This document shows positions 1 through 7,520 of a DNA stretch of 47,698 bases, piece by piece. Every line of letters starts with the position of its first letter. The stretch's first letter is position 1. The stretch is taken from assembly GCA_015063165.1 (NCBI GenBank), contig SUSZ01000013.1, positions 1 to 47,698 of the forward strand, written 5' to 3'. The notes beneath the pieces are model-generated. The model searched no databases and was not told where the DNA came from. It saw only the letters and a list, made by a program, of their open reading frames with translations. A program made the position numbers and the translations under genes. Source of the stretch: Thermoplasmata archaeon. GTDB lineage: Archaea > Thermoplasmatota > Thermoplasmata > Methanomassiliicoccales > Methanomethylophilaceae.

Positions 1-61
1 CGCATTCTTCGTTGGGACAGGATACATCCGTATACTTTTGCTTTGGGCCCCGTTCTCCCAT
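1..61 (-). CDS. Partial N-terminus of a probable insertion-sequence transposase
   Basis: A minus-strand frame opens with ATG at 61-59 and runs off the left edge; 20 codons are visible. The peptide starts MGERGPKQKYTDVSCPNEEC, which resembles the short basic leader plus the first zinc-ribbon CxxxxC of IS transposases that carry a zinc ribbon before the catalytic domain. A TATA-like box lies 25-32 bases upstream, so the mRNA would be nearly leaderless. The decayed duplicate gene immediately to the right fits an IS-disturbed locus. The catalytic domain is outside the window, so the assignment rests on a short stretch only. Confidence 0.4.
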   Translation of the reverse strand, partial: MGERGPKQKYTDVSCPNEEC

Positions 62-83
62 TTAACCACTAGAATGAGATGGG

Positions 84-95
84 AGTATAAATATA
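84..95 (-). promoter_or_regulatory. TATA box of the edge transposase-like gene
   Basis: An AT-only stretch (tataaata at 86-93) sits about 25-32 bases upstream of the minus-strand ATG at 61. That is the usual archaeal TATA-to-start distance and implies a leaderless or nearly leaderless transcript. Confidence 0.35.
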
Positions 96-172
96 AAATA
101 TCAACTAAAAAGTATAACATCACCATTAATCACCACATATAATGATATAATTCTTTTTCGCTCAATACATCC

Positions 173-690
173 ATGGTGAACTGAGTTATGCCTCGCTTGA
201 ACGCCGAAATGGTCCGATACGCTTTAGAAAGCGCCTCTGAAGAAGTCCGTCACGAAAGCAGCTTTTGAAGGATACTGCAGGATCGCGATGCCAATGGAAA
301 CGATCGCTGTCAGGAGAAAGATGGAAACTAACATCGAAATGGAAGATTCTGGGGCCAGAACTGTATTTTCTAGCGATGTTATGAAAAAAGTTTTTTCAAA
401 AACTAACTATATCTCCATTATAGACTTCTGTTTGTGCATAACATCCAACAAATGTAATGATCATCCGATGGACAGAGGATGCATCTTTTTAGGTAATGGT
501 GCCCGTAAAATACCAGGGATTTCGGACACATCGCTACACGTGATGTAACTTTCAGATATATATGCGAATTCGGCGACCTGGGCTTCATCCATACCATAGG
601 ATGCAACCGTCTCGTATCCGTATGGTTGGACACGGGCAAGAGAAACGACCTGATGACCATTCGTGACCGCTGCGACTATCGGTTGAGGGA
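173..690 (+). pseudogene. Decayed copy of the neighbouring ferredoxin-like gene
   Basis: This stretch is a degenerate duplicate of the intact gene at 928-1818. The homology starts in the promoter (ttctttttcg at 151-160 against 906-915) and the initiator ATG at 173 matches the ATG at 928. The copy hits a stop after three codons. The middle part is still open from 288 to 548 and resembles residues 51-133 of the intact protein, including VAVRR, ARTV and the Cys motif before DRGC. After a TAA at 546-548, the match resumes in another frame (GCNRL, VWLDTGK-like) and fades near 680-690. The ferredoxin half is missing. This is a clear pseudogene from a local tandem duplication. Confidence 0.8.
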
Positions 691-927
691 ATGACATTTC
701 TAATAGATAGGAAAAAGACTGATGTTGAAATAAACCTCTATTCTATAATATTTTGCAGTGTGTAATACATAAATTCTCGCTTACGGCTGACGCCCGTTTT
801 GTCGCCCCCAGACAGGTGAACATTTTACCATTGGATTATAGATAAAACATGAAAATATGTTAGAAATTATTCTTTCAAAATTACTCTTCACTCATAATAT
901 TATATTCTTTTTCGGCTTAATGCATCC

Positions 928-1818
928 ATGCGGAACAAAGTAGTGCCACACATGAGCGTCAGAGTCGTCCGCCACGCTTTCAAAAAGCGCTTCTGGCTGG
1001 CATCTGCGACACGTAAGCACAAAACGTTCAACAAGGTCGTCACCAAGACGCTTTTCGAAGGTGACAACATGATCGTGCTGCCGAAGGATACGGTCGCCGT
1101 CAGGAGAACTGTGGAAACGAACATCGAAGTGGAAGATGCCGGGGCCAGAACGGTGCTTCCCAGCGATGTAGTGAAAGAAGTTCTCTCGAAAACTGACGAT
1201 ATCTTCATCATGGACTTCTGTCTGTGCAGAAAATCAAGCAAATGTGAGGACTATCCTGTGGACAGAGGATGCGTCTTCCTAGGTAACGGCGTCCATAGGA
1301 TACCGAAAGATTTCGGACACATCGCCACACGCGACGAAGCGTTCAGGTATATAGACGAATGCAGCAACCTCGGTTTCGTCCATATCATAGGACGCAACCG
1401 TCTCGACTCCGTATGGTTGAACACGGGCAAGAAGAACGACCTGATGACTATCTGCAACTGCTGTCCCTGCTGCTGCCTCTGGAACATCGTTCGCGACGTA
1501 TCGGACGAGATAGGCTCCGTGTACAGACGCATGGAGTCGGTGGAGATCAAAGTAGACGAGGACAGATGCATCGGATGCAGCATATGCACGGAGATCTGCT
1601 TCACCCATGCGATAAGAATCACAGACAAGAAATGCCGCATCGACCAGAAGCTCTGCAGAGGATGCGGGCGCTGCTCTGAAATCTGTCCCAAGGACGCAAT
1701 AAAGGTCACCTACGACCCCGCCACCATCATGAAGGAGGCGGAGGTCGTAGGATCCCTGTTCAGTTCCACCAGCGGCCGCAGCGGTCGATGGTCTCGTCCC
1801 TGTCAGGTCCGAGGCTGA
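928..1818 (+). CDS. Cysteine-rich protein with C-terminal 2x[4Fe-4S] ferredoxin domain
   Basis: A 296-residue protein in two parts. Residues 90-200 hold an unusual Cys set (Cys98, 100, 106, 115 and a CNCCPCCC cluster at 176-183) that could bind a further cluster. Residues 210-262 form a bacterial-type dicluster ferredoxin with two CxxCxxCxxxC motifs (214-224 and 243-253). It is probably an electron carrier or redox partner; the enzyme it serves cannot be read from the sequence. The ATG sits about 25 bases after an AT-rich TATA region near 895-904, suggesting a leaderless mRNA. The last 20 residues, rich in Ser and Arg, are encoded antisense to the end of purA, and the two genes overlap tail to tail by 59 bases. 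Confidence 0.8.
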   Translation: MRNKVVPHMSVRVVRHAFKKRFWLASATRKHKTFNKVVTKTLFEGDNMIVLPKDTVAVRRTVETNIEVEDAGARTVLPSDVVKEVLSKTDDIFIMDFCLCRKSSKCEDYPVDRGCVFLGNGVHRIPKDFGHIATRDEAFRYIDECSNLGFVHIIGRNRLDSVWLNTGKKNDLMTICNCCPCCCLWNIVRDVSDEIGSVYRRMESVEIKVDEDRCIGCSICTEICFTHAIRITDKKCRIDQKLCRGCGRCSEICPKDAIKVTYDPATIMKEAEVVGSLFSSTSGRSGRWSRPCQVRG

Positions 1819-3064
1819 GGATGTCGGCGGGCACCTTGAGGTACTTCTCCATGAACTCGACGTACTCCCTCATCTCTCCGGGGAGGTTGTCGTATCCGCC
1901 CTTGACCATGGCGGCGGTGTCCTTCCAGCCCTTCCATCCCTTGAAGTTCTGATAGACAGGCTTGGCCCTGTTGAGCTTGGCGATGGACGCGGGGAAGTGC
2001 TTGACCTCCTCCCCGTCGATCTCGTAAGCGACGCAGACGGGAAGCTCGGGGATGTCGTTGAGGACGTCCAGCTTGGTGATTCCGATAGAGGTGAATCCGC
2101 AGAGCCTGGTGGCGTGCTCGCAGACGACGAGATCCAGCCAGCCGCATCTCCTTCCCCTTCCGGTGGTGACTCCGAACTCTCCGCCTTTTTTCTGGAGCTC
2201 CAACTCCTGCTCCCCGGAGAGCTCGGAGACGAACGGTCCCTCTCCGACACGGGTGGTGTACGCTTTGACGATTCCGACGACCTTGTTCAGCCTGTTGGGG
2301 GCGATTCCGGCTCCGGTGCAGACCCCTCCTCCGCAGGTGGCGGACGAGGTGACGTACGGATAGGTTCCGTGGTCGACGTCCAGCATGGCTCCCTGTGCGC
2401 CCTCGAAGAGGATGTTCTTCCCTTCGTCCAGAGCATCGTTGATGAGCACGGACGTGTCGCAGATGCGGTCTCCGATGAGCTCCCTCCAGCCCATCATCTT
2501 GTCGTAGAGGCTCTCGGTGGTGCAGGAGCACTTCTCGGCGCCCATCATGTCCATGAGGTCCTTCTTGTAAGGAAGGATGAACGAGATCTTGTCCTTCAGG
2601 AGGTCGTCCTCGAGAAGGTCCCCGGCCCTGAATCCGATCCTTGCGATCTTGTCCTGGTAGGTGGGTCCGATCCCTTTCTTGGTGGTTCCCACGACGTTCT
2701 TGCCGCGGTACTTCTCCTCGGCCCCGTCCAGCTTCTTGTGGTAGCCCATGATGAGGTGGGCCCTGTCGGATACCCTGAGCCCGTCGATGGAGCCGCCGGC
2801 CTCCTTGACCTGCTTGATCTCCTCCTCGAGCTCCTCGAGGTTGACGACGACGCCGTTTCCGATGACTGCCAGCTTTCCGGGCCTCACGACTCCGGAAGGA
2901 AGCCCATGGAGCTTGAACACCTTGTCGTCGACTTTGATCGTATGTCCGGCGTTGTTGCCTCCCTGGAAGCGGACGATCATGTCTGCCTTCTCGTCGAGAT
3001 AATCGGTGATCTTTCCTTTTCCCTCGTCGCCCCACTGGGCTCCGATGATTGCTAGACTGGGCAT
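1760..3064 (-). CDS. purA: Adenylosuccinate synthetase
   Basis: 434 residues, the normal size for PurA. It catalyses the GTP-dependent joining of IMP and aspartate to adenylosuccinate, the first committed step to AMP. The N-terminus carries the signature GAQWGDEGKGK with the catalytic Asp, followed by NNAGHT. Further family motifs are GTTKKGIGP, the FEGAQGAMLD segment and TTGRGRRCGW. The ATG at 3064 has a ribosome site (AGGTGCG) about seven bases upstream. The gene is convergent with the ferredoxin-like gene and its 3' end overlaps it by 59 bases. Confidence 0.97.
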   Translation of the reverse strand: MPSLAIIGAQWGDEGKGKITDYLDEKADMIVRFQGGNNAGHTIKVDDKVFKLHGLPSGVVRPGKLAVIGNGVVVNLEELEEEIKQVKEAGGSIDGLRVSDRAHLIMGYHKKLDGAEEKYRGKNVVGTTKKGIGPTYQDKIARIGFRAGDLLEDDLLKDKISFILPYKKDLMDMMGAEKCSCTTESLYDKMMGWRELIGDRICDTSVLINDALDEGKNILFEGAQGAMLDVDHGTYPYVTSSATCGGGVCTGAGIAPNRLNKVVGIVKAYTTRVGEGPFVSELSGEQELELQKKGGEFGVTTGRGRRCGWLDLVVCEHATRLCGFTSIGITKLDVLNDIPELPVCVAYEIDGEEVKHFPASIAKLNRAKPVYQNFKGWKGWKDTAAMVKGGYDNLPGEMREYVEFMEKYLKVPADILSLGPDRDETIDRCGRWWN

Positions 3065-3110
3065 TTGAACGCACCTGCGTTTCCTTAACCCTCGCTATTA
3101 TAAGAACATG

Positions 3111-4217
3111 TCAACAGGAGTCGGGAGAGAATTCCTTGTAAAGGGGCAGAAGCTCGTCCAAAGTGATGTCCGTCTTGAACGAAGAAGGGCTGACATGGGA
3201 CTTGGCGGCGCGGCCGTGCTGGTTGAGGAACTCCATGAACGCGTCGATCTTAGGAGGGGACAGCTTCATGTGAGAGGACAGCTCGCTCATGTCGTAGACG
3301 AAGACCTCGGTGTCGATCTCGTTCCTCCACAGGTTGAGATACTTGGTTACGCGCTTCTCGTCGGCCAGGTCGTCCGGCTTCATCCCTGCGAGGAAGTCCT
3401 TGTCATGCAGCGGCCCCAGCCACAGGGGCCCGTAAGGGTGCATAGGGTCCTTGTCGTAAGCAATGGAGCGCTCCAGGGTGTCCTTGTCGTACTGGAGGTA
3501 TCCGAGCCTTCCCAGGGTCCTGTCGGCGGCCTCGGCGCCCTCCTCGACCCTCAAATAGGTCCTGAAGTAATGATCAGCGTAGAACGAGAGAAGGGGCCTC
3601 ATCCCCCTGTCGAACTTGGCCAGCTCACGGGCGATGCTGCTCATGAGTATCCTGAGGCCTCCCTCGTGGCACATGTACCCTCTGATCGGCTCCGCCTGGT
3701 ATCTGCGCCTGCATTTCACGGCGTGGGCGCCTGCGAGAGGTGCCGTGTCCGTAGCGGTGATGGCGAGGATGCCTCCGCGCCTGCAGCCGCGTATCGCAGA
3801 CTGGGTGAAAGGCACCGGAGACCCGAACGGATCGAGGTCCACGTAGTCGAACGAATGCTCCGCGAAGAGGGAATGCATGTTTCTGTTGGAGCTGACGCAG
3901 TTGTCAAGGCTGTTGAGCTCGATGTTCGCATCGATGTAGGCCACTGCGTCCGCGCTAATGTCGTTGGCGGTGACCTCGGTGCCAGGCACCTCCTTGGCTA
4001 TCCTGACTGATCTGGACCCGGTAGCGGCCATCGCGTCGGCGACGGTCACGCCTTTGTCCAAAGAACGGAGCAGCATGACGCTGACATCGCGGTTGAAAGC
4101 CATCTGCTCGTTGAAGAACACGGTCCCCTGGATCTTTCCGGGACCATGGACGGAATGCAGCCCGGGAACAAGAATGTCGGTGAGGCCTTCCTTCACCACC
4201 GTTCCTTCGGGTTTCAA
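3111..4217 (-). CDS. trm1: tRNA (guanine(26)-N2)-dimethyltransferase
   Basis: 368 residues, typical of archaeal Trm1, which uses S-adenosylmethionine to make m2,2G26 in tRNAs. The Rossmann methyltransferase region shows ADAMAATGSRS (SAM loop), the acidic NDIS strand end and the family's DLDPFGSPVPF catalytic motif. The start is a TTG at 4217, supported by GGTGAG five bases upstream and by overlap with the TGA of the upstream NTPase gene, which suggests translational coupling. Confidence 0.93.
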   Translation of the reverse strand: MKPEGTVVKEGLTDILVPGLHSVHGPGKIQGTVFFNEQMAFNRDVSVMLLRSLDKGVTVADAMAATGSRSVRIAKEVPGTEVTANDISADAVAYIDANIELNSLDNCVSSNRNMHSLFAEHSFDYVDLDPFGSPVPFTQSAIRGCRRGGILAITATDTAPLAGAHAVKCRRRYQAEPIRGYMCHEGGLRILMSSIARELAKFDRGMRPLLSFYADHYFRTYLRVEEGAEAADRTLGRLGYLQYDKDTLERSIAYDKDPMHPYGPLWLGPLHDKDFLAGMKPDDLADEKRVTKYLNLWRNEIDTEVFVYDMSELSSHMKLSPPKIDAFMEFLNQHGRAAKSHVSPSSFKTDITLDELLPLYKEFSPDSC

Positions 4218-4867
4218 ATGTTCTCACCGTTGATGAGACGGACGACCTTGTAAGGCAGAATGTTCCTGTTCGTAGGCGTGACTTCCAGGATCCTTACGTC
4301 GTCCCTGCGCCTTATATCCTGTAGAAGAGGGTTTCTGGATTTCTTATGGAGTGTTATTATCATGGGCTTCTCGGCATCGAGAGCCTCTTTGACAGCCTCC
4401 ACGAAGGCCTCGCTCTCGACCTCCATCTTTCCGACCTCATCGATGACGATGAGGTCGCACTCCTGGAAATCAGGCTCGACGCCTTCCTCGGCCTTCCTGC
4501 AGGCGTTCTTGATGGCTTTCACGCCGACCTGTTCGAATGTGTTGAGGTCGACGCCTATCTTGCCCACCATCACCTTGCTCTCTATGTCGGTGCTGGCGAA
4601 CTGGACGCACTCGCCGGTCATGAGGTCCCTCACTGTGAATCCGACTTTGCGTTTGCCTTTGACGGAGACCCTGGGTCCAGGGACTTTCTCTTTGACCTCT
4701 TCCGAGGGCTCTTCGGCGGAAGCCTCGCGGGCTTCGTCCACTGGCTCGTTGATCATGCCTCCGACGACGATCCCTTCCTCGCGTAACATGTCGATAACAC
4801 GGAGGAGGGCGTACGTCTTCCCGGAGCCCGGGAGTCCCGTTATTCCAATCTTAATGTCAGAGACCAC
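4214..4867 (-). CDS. THEP1-type nucleoside triphosphatase
   Basis: A P-loop NTPase of the THEP1 (NTPase_1) family. Walker A is GLPGSGKT close to the N-terminus and the family-specific Walker B is VIDEVGKME. The substrate class is nucleoside triphosphates; the physiological role of the family is unsettled. I place the start at GTG 4867 because a strong ribosome site (GGGGAGG) ends seven bases upstream and the P-loop then begins about ten residues in. A longer in-frame version to 4945 exists but would add an unlikely 26-residue leader. Compared with ordinary members (about 180 residues) this one has an acidic insert with EAREASAEEPSEE after the first strand. Confidence 0.85.
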   Translation of the reverse strand: MVSDIKIGITGLPGSGKTYALLRVIDMLREEGIVVGGMINEPVDEAREASAEEPSEEVKEKVPGPRVSVKGKRKVGFTVRDLMTGECVQFASTDIESKVMVGKIGVDLNTFEQVGVKAIKNACRKAEEGVEPDFQECDLIVIDEVGKMEVESEAFVEAVKEALDAEKPMIITLHKKSRNPLLQDIRRRDDVRILEVTPTNRNILPYKVVRLINGENI

Positions 4868-4982
4868 ACTAACACCTCCCCTTACCAACATGGGTATATG
4901 GAGCTGGTCATTTATAATGCCTTGTAGTTTTAGAGCAGAAATCATTAAATATGATTTCTTCAGCCAAGACTGTTGGCGATTG

Positions 4983-5387
4983 TCAAAGCTCCTCGATGGA
5001 CGAGATGTACATGAGCGGATACTTCAGCTCGTAGTCGTAGCGCATCTCCGCGGTGACCTCATAGCTGTCCAGCCTGATCTTCACCACTGCGTCCATCATA
5101 TCGCCTGTCAGGGAGATGTACGAATAACGGTCCTTCCCCGCAGGGAACACCGAGCGGTCGATCTTCACCTTCGCCGAGTACACGTAGGGCTGGACCTCTA
5201 TGGCCTGCGATATGGCCTTCTCCAGGCCTGCTACGGACTTCTTGTTCACTGGGGTCCCGACGAACTGGTGATAGATGGTGGCCATCTTGATTCCGGATTC
5301 GAACACTGCTCTCTCGCGTTCGGTACAAGAGAACCTGGAAGCGGCTATGGCTTCCCGATCTTCCTTTGAAACGTGCTCGGACGACAT
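4983..5387 (-). CDS. mptD: Archaeal dihydroneopterin aldolase
   Basis: 134 residues. The sequence carries the archaeal MptD signatures TERERAVFESGIK, HQFVGTPV and the C-terminal YPLMYISS. MptD cleaves 7,8-dihydroneopterin to 6-hydroxymethyl-dihydropterin in tetrahydromethanopterin biosynthesis, consistent with a methanogen. It is unrelated in fold to bacterial FolB. The ATG at 5387 follows a GAGGTGG ribosome site that overlaps the stop of the upstream YbjN-like gene, nine bases away, so the two are probably co-transcribed. Confidence 0.9.
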   Translation of the reverse strand: MSSEHVSKEDREAIAASRFSCTERERAVFESGIKMATIYHQFVGTPVNKKSVAGLEKAISQAIEVQPYVYSAKVKIDRSVFPAGKDRYSYISLTGDMMDAVVKIRLDSYEVTAEMRYDYELKYPLMYISSIEEL

Positions 5388-5396
5388 CCGGCCACC

Positions 5397-5855
5397 TCAG
5401 CTGTACATGACGTCTCTCTTGATGGCATCCGCAGGGATCAGGTCCTTGAGCTTTCCGTCGTTCACATCCACCGTCTTGAAGGCGATCATGATGAGGTTCT
5501 GGATGAGCTTGTAGGAAGGCACGGCGTCGAAGTAGCTCTGGATGATCTTGAAGCATATCTTGGGCTCGTCATCGACCATGTAGAAGCTTCCGTTGTTGAT
5601 CGTGTTGTTGACGGTGTTCACCTCTATGGTGAGCTTCTCCCTCGCCTTCTCGGGAATTTCGAACATCAGATAGCAGTAGATGTTCAAAGTGCGGTTGTCA
5701 TCGTCTGCCGCTATGAACATAGTGATCGGAAGGTCGTCGCCCATAGCCCTGAGCGCTATGGACCCTCCTTCCAGAGTCTGATACTTGAGGTCGGAAGCCA
5801 TTAGCGCTTTCTCGACGTTCTTCATCACTGCCTCTGCCTTTGGTTCACCGAACAT
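5397..5855 (-). CDS. YbjN-like / type III secretion chaperone-like protein
   Basis: About 152 residues, probably a single alpha/beta domain of the YbjN type, with an amphipathic N-terminal helix, alternating strands (ALRAMGDDLPITMFI, LNIYCYLMFEIP) and a C-terminal helical half. Members are small cytosolic proteins suggested to act as chaperone-like regulators; the function here is unknown. I take ATG 5855 rather than the GTG two codons upstream. It lies directly ahead of mptD in the same operon. Confidence 0.6.
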   Translation of the reverse strand: MFGEPKAEAVMKNVEKALMASDLKYQTLEGGSIALRAMGDDLPITMFIAADDDNRTLNIYCYLMFEIPEKAREKLTIEVNTVNNTINNGSFYMVDDEPKICFKIIQSYFDAVPSYKLIQNLIMIAFKTVDVNDGKLKDLIPADAIKRDVMYS

Positions 5856-5906
5856 AGTCACCGATATACATCCAGGTGTCTTAATTCTATTTAGTGAAGC
5901 ACTAAC

Positions 5907-5936
5907 CTATCCGCGGATAGCCAGACCGTCCTGGTC
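5907..5936 (-). terminator. Palindromes between citrate synthase and the YbjN-like gene
   Basis: A perfect 14-base palindrome (5907-5920, CTATCCGCGGATAG) and a short GACC/GGTC hairpin (5924-5936) lie just downstream of the citrate synthase stop on the minus strand. They may end that transcript or mark an operator for the YbjN-mptD unit. There is no U-run, so the role is uncertain. Confidence 0.3.
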
Positions 5937-5958
5937 GAGACTGGGCCGACCGGAAGCG

Positions 5959-7311
5959 TCACTCCCTGTCCTCGAGGCTGACGTACTCGCGCTCGTCTAA
6001 GGTGTTGACGTAGGCGGGACGGAGGATCTTGTTGGATGTTATCAGCTCCTCCATGCGGTGGGCGCTCCACCCGACTATCCTGGCTATGGCGAAGAACGGG
6101 GTGTAGAGCTCGCGAGGTATGTCCAGCATGTCGTAGACCAGACCGCTGTAGAAGTCCACGTTCGCGCAGACGCCGTTCTTGTTCTTCTTCTTGGCCATGA
6201 TGAGTTCGGGAGCGATCCTCTCGATGATGCTGTACATCCTGAAGTCGGCCTGCCTGTGCTTCTCCACCGCCAGCTTCTCGACGAAGGACTTGAACACCTC
6301 GGCCCTGGGGTCGGAGATGGTGTAGATCGCGTGGCCCATCCCGTAGATGAGGCCCTGATGGTCGAACGCCTTCTTGTCCAGGATGCGGTTGAGATACTTG
6401 GCGAGCTCCTTCTCGTCCTCAAGGTCGTCGACGTGCTTCCTGATGTCGTCCATCATGTCCATGACCTTCAGGTTGGCCCCTCCGTGCTTGGGCCCCTTCA
6501 GAGAGGACATCGCGGCGGCTATGACGGCGTATGTGTCGGATCCGCTGGAAGTGGTGACGCGGGTGGTGAAGGTGGAGTTGTTGCCTCCTCCGTGCTCCAT
6601 GTGAAGGACCAGAGCAAGATCCAGAACGGTGGCCTCGAGGTAGGTGTAGGACTTGTCCGGCCTGAGCATCCTCAGGATGTTCTCGGCCGTGGACAGGCGA
6701 GGGTCCGGCCTGTGGATGTACATGCTCTCGTCGTTGATGTAGTGGTTGTACGAGTGGTAGCTGTACGCGGTGAGCATGGGGAAGACGCTGATCAGGTAGA
6801 TGCACTGCCTCATCACGTTGGGGATAGAGTTGTCCATGGCCTTCTTGTCGTAGGATGAGAGGAAGAGCACGCTGCGGGTCATCGAGTTCATGATGTCCTT
6901 GCTGGCGGCCTTCATGATGATGTCCCTGGTGAAGGTGCTCGGCAGCTTGCGCTCCTCAGCGAGATGCTGCTTGAACTCCTCCAAATCGTGCTCGTTGGGA
7001 AGCGATCCGAATAGCAGAAGGTACGCGGCCTCCTCGAAGCCGAACCTCTTGTTGAGGAACCCGTTGCAGATGCTCTTGATGTCGTATCCGCGGTAGCAGA
7101 GCTTTCCGGGGCACTGCGTCTTGACCCCATCGACGATCTAGGACCCGTCCACCTGGGAGACCCTGGTCAGGCCGACGATGACCCCATTTCCTTCGGAGTC
7201 GCGGAGGCCTTTCTTGACGTCGTACCTGGAATAGAGGTCGGGGGAGAACATATCGCTCTCCCTGCAGAGCTCGCACTTCTTCTCGATATAGCTCTTGTAC
7301 TCGCTGTTCAT
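5959..7311 (-). CDS. Citrate synthase with an in-frame UAG (codon 58)
   Basis: Reading through the UAG at 7138-7140 gives a complete 450-residue citrate synthase, condensing oxaloacetate and acetyl-CoA, probably for glutamate synthesis. Upstream of the UAG are 57 residues ending VSQVDGS. Downstream follow IVDGVKTQ and the conserved CYRGYDI. Catalytic residues are present: His240 in HGGGNN, His327 in GMGHAIY and Asp386 in CANVDFYSG. It resembles the clostridial-type 450-residue enzymes. The start is ATG 7311 with GGTGA six bases upstream. Without readthrough the 3' part (in-frame TTG at 6984) would lose 109 residues including YRGYDI and has no obvious ribosome site. No frameshift is needed and the real stop is UGA. 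Confidence 0.9.
7138..7140 (-). other. In-frame UAG sense codon (candidate pyrrolysine) in citrate synthase
   Basis: Plus-strand CTA at 7138-7140 reads UAG in the citrate synthase frame, between GGG-UCC and AUC-GUC. Conserved citrate synthase sequence continues in the same frame on both sides, so this is a recoded codon or a very recent nonsense mutation. Confidence 0.8.
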
Positions 7312-7484
7312 CGTCTTCACCTATGATGGAGGACACCCTTCGCTTTCAAAGCCTAGTAAACTGGATGTATAACAACGTTCCGAGACGCGAAATGAACATT
7401 AGGTAATGGAATCGAATGTTACCCGTTCTTTGAGACATATTTGTTTGAAACGGAACAGAAAAACAGGTAATGAAAAGGGAAGGG

Positions 7485-7513
7485 GAGGCGCCTCCCGTCT
7501 TGGGAGGAGCCTC
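7485..7513 (-). terminator. Terminator hairpin of the repeat-rich surface protein
   Basis: Arms GAGGC-CCTCCC (7485-7496) and GGGAGG-GCCTC (7502-7513) form an 11-pair stem with one mismatch and a five-base loop. It begins eight bases past the UGA of the minus-strand gene and is followed on that strand by a pyrimidine/U-rich stretch. Confidence 0.6.
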
Positions 7514-7520
7514 GTTTTAT

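Noticed and set aside
1803-3074. Long Arg/Gly-rich ORFs overlapping purA in other frames, including a plus-strand one at 1997-3055
   Set aside because: purA is unambiguous here, and the overlapping frames show no family signature.
5959-6984. Citrate synthase beginning at the in-frame TTG 6984 as a shorter gene
   Set aside because: It would lose the conserved YRGYDI region and has no clear ribosome site, while the upstream 57 codons match the family N-terminus in the same frame.
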